Assembly (NCBI GenBank): GCA_934757275.1
Contig: CAKVLN010000002.1
Location: forward strand, 124,001-188,000
Origin: an uncultured Candidatus Melainabacteria bacterium
Lineage (GTDB): Bacteria > Cyanobacteriota > Vampirovibrionia > Gastranaerophilales > Gastranaerophilaceae
Length of the DNA stretch: 64,000 nucleotides
Reading direction: 5' to 3'
The notes under the pieces were generated by a model. That model saw nothing but the letters and a program-made list of their open reading frames with translations, ran no database searches and had not been told where the DNA came from. Each line of letters opens with the position of its first letter. The stretch's first letter is position 1. A program made the translations under genes and the position numbers. Shown one piece after another: positions 56,295 through 64,000 of this stretch.

Positions 56295-57065
56295 ATGAAA
56301 ATTGGAGTTATTGGTTTAGGTTTAATTGGCGGGTCTATATTTAAACGTGGAAAAGAAAAACACGAAATGGTGGGTATTTCACGTTCAGTAAACGAAGAAG
56401 GCGTAAGCAAAGATTATTCAACTTTAAAAGATTGCGATTTAGTTTTTGTTTGTACACCAATGAACAAAACGCTTGAGATTTTAGACAAACTGGAAGAATT
56501 TTTGGACACAAACACTATCGTTACAGATGTTTGCAGTCTTAAAGAATTTGTATCAAAGAAAAGCTACAAGTATAAATTCATTCCTTCACACCCAATGGCT
56601 GGAACTGAACACAATGGCTGGGAACACTCTTTTCCAGAACTTTTTGACGGTGCAAATTGGGCAGTAACCCTAAAAGATGACACTTCATTAGAAGATTTTG
56701 AGGTATTAAAATCTGTTATCAATGATTTTGGCGCAAACACTGTAATGACAACACCACAAGAGCATGACAAAGCCGTTGCATTAATTTCTCACGCACCAAT
56801 GCTAGTAGCTCAAGCACTTTGCAAAAACATTGAAAGCAATGATTTAGCGCAACAACTTGCCTCTAGTGGTTTTCGTGATACAACAAGACTTGCACTTTCT
56901 AACACAGAAATGGCAAATGACATGATACTAATGAATGGTGACAATATTAAAGACGTTGTTACACTTTTAGATAAAAACATAAATGCAATTCTTGAAAGTG
57001 ATTACAAAAAGCAAGCTGAGCATATAAAAGAATTTAGAAAAAATCTATACGCTAGCAAAGTTTAA
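56295..57065 (+). CDS. tyrA: Prephenate dehydrogenase
   Basis: A 256-residue enzyme for tyrosine synthesis. NAD motif GLGLIGGS at the N-terminus and SHPMAGTEHNGWE in the active site are diagnostic. The C-terminal dimerisation domain is short, without an ACT domain, so feedback control by tyrosine is less likely. It ends 10 bp before the convergent M16 gene; no terminator hairpin is obvious between them. Confidence 0.92.
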   Translation: MKIGVIGLGLIGGSIFKRGKEKHEMVGISRSVNEEGVSKDYSTLKDCDLVFVCTPMNKTLEILDKLEEFLDTNTIVTDVCSLKEFVSKKSYKYKFIPSHPMAGTEHNGWEHSFPELFDGANWAVTLKDDTSLEDFEVLKSVINDFGANTVMTTPQEHDKAVALISHAPMLVAQALCKNIESNDLAQQLASSGFRDTTRLALSNTEMANDMILMNGDNIKDVVTLLDKNINAILESDYKKQAEHIKEFRKNLYASKV

Positions 57066-57075
57066 AAAGAACAAT

Positions 57076-59838
57076 TTACGCTTGCAAGCTTTCAAAGAAA
57101 TTTTTGTTAGCGTCTAAAGTATCTTGACTTGCAACTACAGAGTAGGTTGGTGAATTTTTGAAGATTTTTTCTGCGAACTTCAAAACGTCATCTTTTGTAA
57201 GTCCATCAATCAAAGCATAAAGTTGGTTTTTGTAAGTAATTCCAAATTTTGAGTTTAAGCCTGTATTAAGACTGCTTAGCTTTGCGCTAGTTCCTTCATC
57301 TGCAAGAAGCTTAGCCTTCAAAGCTAGTTTAGCGTTTGCCAAATCTTCGTCTGTAAATTCGCCATTCTTTAACTCATCTATTTGATGCGTAAAACCTTCA
57401 ATAGATTTTTGAACATTGTCATAAGAAATTTCACCAATTTCTTTATTGTCAGTCGTTGTTAAAATATTACAAGAAACTTCGCCCAAATTGCCTTCTCTTT
57501 CTATATTTGAGAAAACTGAATAAGCTAAGTGTTGTTTTTCTCTAAGGTTGTCAAACAAACCGATGCTTGAACTTGAAAGAATAGTGTTTGTAATTTCACC
57601 CAACACCGCTTCTTCTAAAGTATTATCACATTTGAATTTGTAAACCTGCATTATATCTGCTTGAGAGTTATTATTTGCCTTGACTAAAACTTGAGGATTA
57701 GTATTCTCTGTATACATCTCAAGAATTTTCACATCATTAGGTTTTACAGGAGTTAGCTCCATGCCAGCGTTTACAATATCTTGCTTACAAGCGTCTGTAT
57801 CATTTTCAGGAAGATTTGCAGTAATTACGCCTCTTGCGTTCTTTAATATGTATTGCTGGCACTCCTTCAAATCGTCCAAAGTTATTGTGTCTAGTGACTT
57901 TAGAATTTCTTCTTTTGAGAAACAATAAGAATTGTTCTTTGCTTCGCTATCATAATACAAGTTTTGAGCTGTGTCTTGACGTCTAACTAACGCATCACGA
58001 ACATTGTTTTTCGCCTTTTCCAAATTTTCTTGTGTCAAATTTGGCTCGTACAAAAGTTCTTTTGCCTTATCTAAAGTTAATTTTCTATCATTTTGCGAAC
58101 TTTGTGCTGAAACAAAAATACTATATCCACAGAAACCTGCGTTTAATTTTAGATTGTTTTCGTCTTTAAATTTATTCCAACTATCTTCACTAGTTTTTGC
58201 AGTACCCATTGAATAAATTTCATTCAAAACTTGCACTACACCAGCTTTTTTGTTGTATGGAATATCTGAAACCAAAGATAAATTATAATTAAAATTGTTA
58301 TTCTTTGTCCTATAAAAACCTATGTCAAAGTTGTTTGGAAGTTTTTGCTCTTCTATATTTTTTGTATTTATAGGCTGTCTGGCTTTACCTTTAAACGATA
58401 CTTCCTTTTGAGGGTGAACAAGAGTTACTGCGGTTTTGTTTAAATCAAAATATTTTTTTACGGCACTATCAACATCTTTTTTAGTCAAACCAGACAAAAT
58501 ATTTTCATAATCTTGAAGGTATTCCATGTTATTGTCTAAAACCGCTCTTCCAATATTGTCATTAACGTTTGCAGAGATTTCAAAAGCTTCGTTTCTATCT
58601 TTTAGCAATCTTTGTTTAAGTCTTTCTAAGTCTTTGTCTGAAATATTTTTCACGCCAGAAATCGAATCAAACAAAGTCTTTAATATTTGTTCGCTTTTTT
58701 TGTCGTCAGAATTAACCGCCAAATAAGTCATTCTTGGACAATTTGGGTTTGTTCCGATTTTTTCGTTGTCAAAATAAGGCGACACGTTGAATTTGCGTAA
58801 ATTTTGTTTTATTCCTGAGGCATAAGACTGTAAATAAGTTTGCGCCAAATCATACGCAACACGTTCTTTTACGTCATTATTCTTTGGACCTGCAAAGCCT
58901 AAAATAATTTCTGTTGAAGTTGCTTTGTCACTTATAAAATCTTTTCTAATTGTCTTATTTATTGGCGTCAAATTCTCTTCAAATTTTCTTCCTTTAGAAA
59001 CTTTGTTTGAATTAAAATTCTTTGCAACAAGCTTTATTACTTCATCTGGGTTAACATCACCTGTTACAACAAGGTTCATATTATCAGGAGTGTAATACTT
59101 GTCATAATAGTCTTTTACATCTTGTCGAGTTAAATTTTTGATACTTTTAACACTTCCGCCAACCATTTCATCAGTTGGGTTTTTGATGTTATATAAACTC
59201 CTAACTGTTTGGTCTAAAGCAATAGTTTGCGGGTCGTCCAAAATCATGTTAATTTCAGAACAAACTGGATTTTTTTCTTTTGCAATCATAGCATCAGAAA
59301 GTTGTAAATCTTCTGCCATAGAACCTATAACTTGAATTTGTTTTTCTAAATCATTGTCATTCAATAATGGTGTAGAATTTACATAATCTGTAATCGCATA
59401 ATTTGTACTAGCGTTTGCCCAACCACCCATTGCATCAATCTTTTTGAAGGAGTCACCAACATCAAGTTTTAAGTGACCATTTTCGCCGTTCGTGCCATTG
59501 AAAGCCATGTGCTCTAAAAAATGACTTATGCCTTTTATATTAGCGGTTTCATTCATTGCACCTACATTGACATAATTTTTTACAACAGCTGGCGAGCCTT
59601 CCATCGGCACAACACTAACTTTGTAACCATTCGCTAATTTATAGGAATGAAGAGTTAGACCGTTACTTAATTGTGTAACACCCGTTTTCTTATATGGTGT
59701 TGGCAAATTTACCTTAAAATCAGGCGTTACGTTTGATAGCTCTCTAATTTGAGTTTGATTTTTGGCAATAGCATTCTTACGAGGTGTTTCTACCTCCTTC
59801 GATTTAAAATAAATATTATTTACATTGCCAACTTTCAT
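57076..59838 (-). CDS. Large M16 (pitrilysin-type) metalloprotease
   Basis: About 920 residues made of two M16 halves. The N-terminal half keeps the inverted zinc motif HFLEH (in GISHFLEHMAFNGT) and a downstream Glu (NPVCSEINM), so it looks active. The C-terminal half lacks the motif, as usual. Start uncertain: MKVGNVNNIYFKS at 59838 fits the Asn-rich Phe tag, while an upstream ATG (59880) adds a short hydrophobic stretch; neither has a ribosome site. The tag-like VSFKGKARQ recurs between the halves. Possibly a cytoplasmic or surface processing protease. Confidence 0.85.
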   Translation of the reverse strand: MKVGNVNNIYFKSKEVETPRKNAIAKNQTQIRELSNVTPDFKVNLPTPYKKTGVTQLSNGLTLHSYKLANGYKVSVVPMEGSPAVVKNYVNVGAMNETANIKGISHFLEHMAFNGTNGENGHLKLDVGDSFKKIDAMGGWANASTNYAITDYVNSTPLLNDNDLEKQIQVIGSMAEDLQLSDAMIAKEKNPVCSEINMILDDPQTIALDQTVRSLYNIKNPTDEMVGGSVKSIKNLTRQDVKDYYDKYYTPDNMNLVVTGDVNPDEVIKLVAKNFNSNKVSKGRKFEENLTPINKTIRKDFISDKATSTEIILGFAGPKNNDVKERVAYDLAQTYLQSYASGIKQNLRKFNVSPYFDNEKIGTNPNCPRMTYLAVNSDDKKSEQILKTLFDSISGVKNISDKDLERLKQRLLKDRNEAFEISANVNDNIGRAVLDNNMEYLQDYENILSGLTKKDVDSAVKKYFDLNKTAVTLVHPQKEVSFKGKARQPINTKNIEEQKLPNNFDIGFYRTKNNNFNYNLSLVSDIPYNKKAGVVQVLNEIYSMGTAKTSEDSWNKFKDENNLKLNAGFCGYSIFVSAQSSQNDRKLTLDKAKELLYEPNLTQENLEKAKNNVRDALVRRQDTAQNLYYDSEAKNNSYCFSKEEILKSLDTITLDDLKECQQYILKNARGVITANLPENDTDACKQDIVNAGMELTPVKPNDVKILEMYTENTNPQVLVKANNNSQADIMQVYKFKCDNTLEEAVLGEITNTILSSSSIGLFDNLREKQHLAYSVFSNIEREGNLGEVSCNILTTTDNKEIGEISYDNVQKSIEGFTHQIDELKNGEFTDEDLANAKLALKAKLLADEGTSAKLSSLNTGLNSKFGITYKNQLYALIDGLTKDDVLKFAEKIFKNSPTYSVVASQDTLDANKNFFESLQA

Positions 59839-59897
59839 AACCATATTATATATAAAACAACAAATTAAAAAAAATTGCATGATTGTAAAGAAATCTT

Positions 59898-59932
59898 AAA
59901 AAAAAGTGGGAATTGCTTATAGCAATTCCCGT
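59898..59932 (-). terminator. Terminator of the large unknown two-gene operon
   Basis: On the minus strand a 10-bp stem GGGAATTGCT/AGCAATTCCC with 3-nt loop and T run, past the stop at 59990. Confidence 0.8.
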
Positions 59933-59989
59933 GTATTCGCTAAAAAAGTCGTGTTCAATGAAAAATATTGAACACAACATACAAGTTAT

Positions 59990-61315
59990 TTATGACTTTG
60001 GCTTTTCCCAACGACCAGTTTTATGATTACGAACTAGTCCAACATTACCATTTTTATCACCAGTTTTGGCATATTTAGTTTTAATCGGCTTACCATTTTC
60101 ATCGTAGTATGTCGTTCTATTAAAGTTACCAGCACCATTATAACCATCAGATACACAATACATTTTGCCATTAAGATATATTATTAGTTTTGTATTCATA
60201 TCATTATTGTCAAAATATAATTTATGTTGAATACCATTTTTTGTTTTATTAGATATAGAAATATAAGAACCATCTTTATTAATTTTTATGATTTTATAAG
60301 ATGTTATTCCCAATTTTTTATCGTATTCATTCGGAAAACCTCCAATTTCTTCATACTTTCCATCATTCGATTTTCTATAATACCTGTCACCTTTTTTGAA
60401 AATCGTAGGACAAGCAGTTTTTTGATAAGTATTAGAAGTCTTGTTTTTCGTACTAGATTTTTTAGCACCTCCTGCTTTTTTAGCACCACTAGTTTTACCA
60501 GAAGCAGAAACCGATGTTGACGACGCTTCTGGATTCTCGGCAGAAGTTTTTCCTTCGGAAGAAACTTCTGCATTTTCTCCTACATACTTAGCGTCCTTCA
60601 AACCTGTTTTTTCTCGAGCTTGAGTCTTCGCAGTTTCAAAATCTTCTTTATACTGTTCTCGAAGCTTTTTTAATTCTTCAAAGTCTTTACCTGTTGTATC
60701 AATTGAATATTTATCTTTTAGAATTTTACTAAAAATATTATTAACTTCATTTGTATACCTAATATCAGATGCAAGCTGTTTTAAAATTTCATTATTCATC
60801 GACCCTAAAATTGAAGGTTTTTGGTTTGCATCATTTTTTTCTTTTGATTTATCCGAAATTATAGATTTAGGTATAATTTTCATGCCTGTATCAAAAGTAT
60901 TTTTACTTAATCCAAGTTTTTTTCGAGCTTCCGCATCAGCTTCTTTCTCTGCAATTTGGTATTCTTTAGAATCACAATCCCAAATATTATCGTCACCATG
61001 TTTCCAAGGATAAATTCCTTGTTCTGCCATTTTTTGTTCAATTATTTTGTTTTTTAGTTCGTTGAATTTGATATATGAATCTGATGAATGCATGTTAAAC
61101 ATGGTTCTAAGCCCTTGCCATAAAGCAGACTTATTATCATTATTATCTACATGTTCTACTTTATCACCCTCAATAAAGCCGTCCCAAACAGTCCAGCCAT
61201 CAGCTCTAGCCTTTTTAGCTTCATCACCTGTTAATTTTTTATCACCAGCTTTATCGCCTTTTTGGGTACCACCAACATCATATTTTGAAAAATCAAAACC
61301 GTTAATACTTGCCAT
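59990..61315 (-). CDS. Unknown 441-aa protein with EF-hand-like N-terminus and low-complexity linker
   Basis: Starts MASINGFDFSKYDVGG with a GDKAGDKKLTGDEA stretch (about 19-32) that resembles a calcium-binding EF-hand/dockerin loop. A charged helical region follows (60-235). Next is a Ser/Ala/Lys-rich linker (about 250-305; ASGKTSGAKKAGGAKKSS). The C-terminus is a beta-rich part with Tyr-Asp-Lys repeats (GDRYYRKSNDGKYEEIGG), recalling wall or toxin-type repeats. No signal peptide. Ribosome site GAGGT. It follows the 698-aa protein gene after 20 bp, so the two form an operon. Family unknown. Confidence 0.75.
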   Translation of the reverse strand: MASINGFDFSKYDVGGTQKGDKAGDKKLTGDEAKKARADGWTVWDGFIEGDKVEHVDNNDNKSALWQGLRTMFNMHSSDSYIKFNELKNKIIEQKMAEQGIYPWKHGDDNIWDCDSKEYQIAEKEADAEARKKLGLSKNTFDTGMKIIPKSIISDKSKEKNDANQKPSILGSMNNEILKQLASDIRYTNEVNNIFSKILKDKYSIDTTGKDFEELKKLREQYKEDFETAKTQAREKTGLKDAKYVGENAEVSSEGKTSAENPEASSTSVSASGKTSGAKKAGGAKKSSTKNKTSNTYQKTACPTIFKKGDRYYRKSNDGKYEEIGGFPNEYDKKLGITSYKIIKINKDGSYISISNKTKNGIQHKLYFDNNDMNTKLIIYLNGKMYCVSDGYNGAGNFNRTTYYDENGKPIKTKYAKTGDKNGNVGLVRNHKTGRWEKPKS

Positions 61316-61335
61316 ATTTACCTCATTATTTCTTA

Positions 61336-63432
61336 TTAATATTCAAAAATATTTTGCATATTTTCAAATTTTTTATTTATAACATCATCTATTGCATTTA
61401 ATTCTTCTTGACTAGGAGGAGCTTTTTGCAAAATAGTAGGGATAGTAAAATCTTCATCATCTTCTGATGGCACTGTAGAAGGCGCTCTTAATAAAGGTTC
61501 AAAAGTCATTTGATTATTCTCCTCTAAAGGTTTTTGAACAGAATCATCATCTTTTTTTACAGTTTCATCTGTTTTTTTAGATAAATACTCATCAATTATT
61601 TTAATTAAATCTTTTTGCATAATTGATAAACCGGCTTCTTTATCAAAAGTATTTGCGGAAGTTGTAATGACATTACTATCTTCGTAATAATTTAGCAATT
61701 TGACTGTTATAGTCCATAAATCTGTAGCATTTAACTTGTCACCGTAAGATGAAACTGTTGTCAAAATCTGTTCAATTTTATAATCAGTCATGTTATTAAA
61801 ACTTCTGAGAACTTCTTCAGCATCTTTTCTTGCTTTCTTTGCGTCCGTCTCATCTGTAACACCAAATAATACGCCTTCATTGTGAGAACCATTAGCTAAA
61901 CTTTCAGCTTTTTCACCAAAATATTTAACAATTGCTTCTAAATCATAAGTTCCATCAGTATTTTTTAAATTTTCTAGAACACTGTCTTGTGATATTTCAT
62001 TTTTTAGATTATTTAAAATAGCTGAAATTTCTTCATCACTTAAAGTTTGATATTTTGATTTTAAATATAATTCTACATGATTAGAATACATTTCAACAAC
62101 TTTATCTACAGTTTGCTTTGTTCTTGTATAAGTATTGCCAAATGGAATACTATCATCAATTGTAAGCCCTACCAATACTGTTTTTAAAATTTTATCTTCT
62201 TCAGAAAGATATTTATCGGCAGTTTCCATCAATGGGCTATAATATAAACCTCTTGATTGATTTGCTTCTGTAAACGCATTTGGCGCATCATGTGCGAAAC
62301 TTTTTGTACCAAAATCTGTATACTTAGAATCAATACCTAATTCAGCATCAACTTTTGATAATAATGAATTAACCACAGAACTCATTTTTAAATCACATGT
62401 TTTATTTCCAGTTGGAACATTACATTCTCCCCAGTTATTTACATCTTGTTCTAATGGTAAATTTGCATGAATAAGACCACTTGTTACTGCTTCAGAGATA
62501 AACGTATTTAATATTTTATCAACTGTACCATAATTATAATTTAAGTTCTTGCTATCCATTTGAGCCTTAATATACTCATGCAACTGCGGTTTAAGTTTTT
62601 CTAATGCTTCCAATGCTTTATCCCAATAACCTTCATCGATAACATTTTTGCTGGTTGCACTACCCAAGTTTTCAATTGAAGGTTGAGTATAAAAACTCGA
62701 AAAGTCATTATCATACCCATCAATGACTGAAAAATCAAATTCACCCAATGCAGCTTTAGTTTGAGCAGGTTCTTCCGGAGTTTCTTCAACGCTTGGAGTT
62801 TGTTCCGGAGTTTCTTCAACTTTAGGAGTATTCGGAAGCTCTTCTACCTCTGGAGCTGGAGTTGGAGCTGGAGTTGGGGCTGGAGTTGGCGTTGAATCTG
62901 ATGCAGGAGCATCTGTCACTACAGGTTTAGAATCTGTTTCCGGTAGTGTTTCTGCTGAATTAACAGAACCGGTTTTATTATAATTATCTATCATATCTTT
63001 TACCTGATGTCTATCTGAGCTTACATAATAAACATCTGGTAACTCAACCATTTTTTGATTTGTTTTATCCCAATAATAATGACGTTGCTTTGTATAATTA
63101 CCAGCTGGCATATTTGGATTGTGTAACTCGCAATAAATATCTTGAGCACTTGTCTTTCTCAAGCCCATATCTTTCATAGCTTTTGCTAATGCGTCTTCGT
63201 CAGAAACTGCATTCTTATCACCAGTAGCAATTAAAACAATGTTTAATTGAGCATTAGAATTTAAGAAATCTTGCAAAACTTTTGGTTCAATATTTACACT
63301 TTTTGAATCATTTTGAGTTGCAGGAGCTTTTGCTTTAGGTTCTTGTTCTTGTTCTTGTTCTTCTTCTACTTTTTTAGCCTCATTAAATTTAGTAAATTTT
63401 AATGATGAAAAAGTTCTTGACAATCTTAACAT
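61336..63432 (-). CDS. Unknown 698-aa protein with Pro-Thr/Glu-rich linker
   Basis: The start at 63432 follows AAAGGAATT; an upstream extension lacks a site. Residues 1-16 form a basic amphipathic segment (MLRLSRTFSSLKFTKF). An acidic Glu/Gln run comes next (EEEQEQEQEPK), a globular part (about 50-150), a PTPAPTPAPTPAPE linker with TPEQTP/EETPEE repeats (about 180-220), then a large helical region. FDFSVIDGYDND echoes the INGFDFSKYD of the next protein. No domain, catalytic motif or Sec signal recognised. First gene of a two-gene operon. Confidence 0.75.
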   Translation of the reverse strand: MLRLSRTFSSLKFTKFNEAKKVEEEQEQEQEPKAKAPATQNDSKSVNIEPKVLQDFLNSNAQLNIVLIATGDKNAVSDEDALAKAMKDMGLRKTSAQDIYCELHNPNMPAGNYTKQRHYYWDKTNQKMVELPDVYYVSSDRHQVKDMIDNYNKTGSVNSAETLPETDSKPVVTDAPASDSTPTPAPTPAPTPAPEVEELPNTPKVEETPEQTPSVEETPEEPAQTKAALGEFDFSVIDGYDNDFSSFYTQPSIENLGSATSKNVIDEGYWDKALEALEKLKPQLHEYIKAQMDSKNLNYNYGTVDKILNTFISEAVTSGLIHANLPLEQDVNNWGECNVPTGNKTCDLKMSSVVNSLLSKVDAELGIDSKYTDFGTKSFAHDAPNAFTEANQSRGLYYSPLMETADKYLSEEDKILKTVLVGLTIDDSIPFGNTYTRTKQTVDKVVEMYSNHVELYLKSKYQTLSDEEISAILNNLKNEISQDSVLENLKNTDGTYDLEAIVKYFGEKAESLANGSHNEGVLFGVTDETDAKKARKDAEEVLRSFNNMTDYKIEQILTTVSSYGDKLNATDLWTITVKLLNYYEDSNVITTSANTFDKEAGLSIMQKDLIKIIDEYLSKKTDETVKKDDDSVQKPLEENNQMTFEPLLRAPSTVPSEDDEDFTIPTILQKAPPSQEELNAIDDVINKKFENMQNIFEY

Positions 63433-63654
63433 GAGTAATTCCTTTCTATTTGGTTTTCTTCTTTTGTTTATGTTTACTCTTTTTATATCGGCATATTTCG
63501 CAAAAACTTTAATCTTCATTGAAGACTTTTGACATAAACAATAGCTACCACTGTTATTACTACTACTTTTGCACCGATTGTAACAATTTTCCAATTCTCT
63601 TAACAATTGAGAATATATTAAAAATATTATTACGATTTCTTAACATTTCTCTGC

Positions 63655-64000
63655 AATAGATTACTTCGTCGCTCACGCTCCTCGTAATGACTGGACGTCA
63701 AAACGTCTAATTGAGCGTCATTGCTAGAAAATCGCAAGATTTTCGTGGCAATCTGGAAAAGTTGATAACACCCTCTCCCGCCTTCGGCACCCTGTCTTGA
63801 ATTATTCGGGCGAGCATAATATTGCAATGACCTCAAAGCCAAAATGGCTTTTACTGGTCATTTCCATATTATTTGCTCTTACGGGCTTTCGCCCTACCGA
63901 AAATTCGCTCCCCATGTTGAATTGCTGAAAGGGGAGGGTACTAAAGTCGCTCAAATAACGCATAGGGTCATTCTGAGTGCGATTAGCACGAAGAATCCAG
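63655..64000. repeat. Cluster of dispersed intergenic repeats
   Basis: No gene is supported. The segment holds an inverted copy of the GTCATTACGAGGAGCG unit (63668-63693), a copy of the GATTTTCGTGGCAAT hairpin (63720-63752), a CTCTCCCGCCTTCGGCACCCT stretch in outline, and near the edge a GTCATTCTGAGTGCG unit of another widespread bacterial intergenic repeat type. The GC content is higher than that of the genes. It continues beyond the window. Confidence 0.8.

Noticed and set aside
63630..63842. Minus-strand frame containing SSHYEERER
   Set aside because: The peptide is the translation of the GTCATTACGAGGAGCG repeat; the same HYEERE string arises at 52.8 kb.

Overview
The window comes from a low-GC, Gram-negative, flagellated bacterium. 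It encodes lipid A enzymes (lpxB, lpxI), kdsA, an LptF/LptG-type permease, an AsmA-like giant and a flagellin next to a GatD-type amidotransferase and RicT, which are better known from Gram-positives and cyanobacteria. Several otherwise unrelated proteins begin with a short Asn-rich peptide ending in Phe-x-Gly/Lys. Together this most resembles the gut Gastranaerophilales (Melainabacteria/Vampirovibrionia, the non-photosynthetic sister of Cyanobacteria). That placement is inference from gene content and protein style; no marker was compared with a database.

Layout. 1-4.7 kb: end of an unknown gene, a DnaJ-like chaperone, glycine cleavage genes gcvT-gcvH-gcvPA (no gcvPB) and a small unknown protein. 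4.8-12 kb: nucleoside transporter, a histidine kinase-like protein without its catalytic residues, a sugar-ABC ATPase and an AsmA-like envelope protein. 12-18.5 kb (minus strand): MFS exporter, lpxB-lpxI, diguanylate cyclase-like protein, DegT aminotransferase and UbiA prenyltransferase. 18.5-22.9 kb (minus): dicarboxylate symporter and an overlapping pilT-recO-gatD operon, with two similar RNA-like elements. 23-24.9 kb: rpsH, rplF and rplR, separated by unusually long repeated spacers. 25-28.4 kb (minus): a secreted Gly-Leu-Lys repeat protein, an ECF sigma factor and a TPR Ser/Thr kinase. 28.6-32.7 kb: five exported proteins. 32.8-43 kb: phosphohexomutase, orphan sugar permease behind a 28-bp palindrome, aroA, kdsA, an acyl-CoA dehydratase-type activase, ribH, murQ and a lysozyme-LysM-amidase fusion. 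43-51.4 kb: gpsA-ricT with unknown genes, nadE, a TPR protein, dnaA and tRNA-Cys. 51.5-57 kb: LptF/LptG-type permease, flagellin with a structured leader, proA and tyrA. 57-64 kb: large M16 protease, two large lineage-type proteins of unknown function and a tail of dispersed repeats.

How it fits together: much of the window concerns the cell envelope (lipid A, KDO, LPS export, AsmA, murein recycling and cleavage) plus motility (PilT, flagellin) and signalling. The most promising candidates for something undescribed are the sigma/kinase/GLK-repeat cluster, the two related long inverted-repeat elements, the paired small-RNA-like elements and the Asn-rich N-terminal tag. No CRISPR array, prophage, transposase or rRNA was seen.
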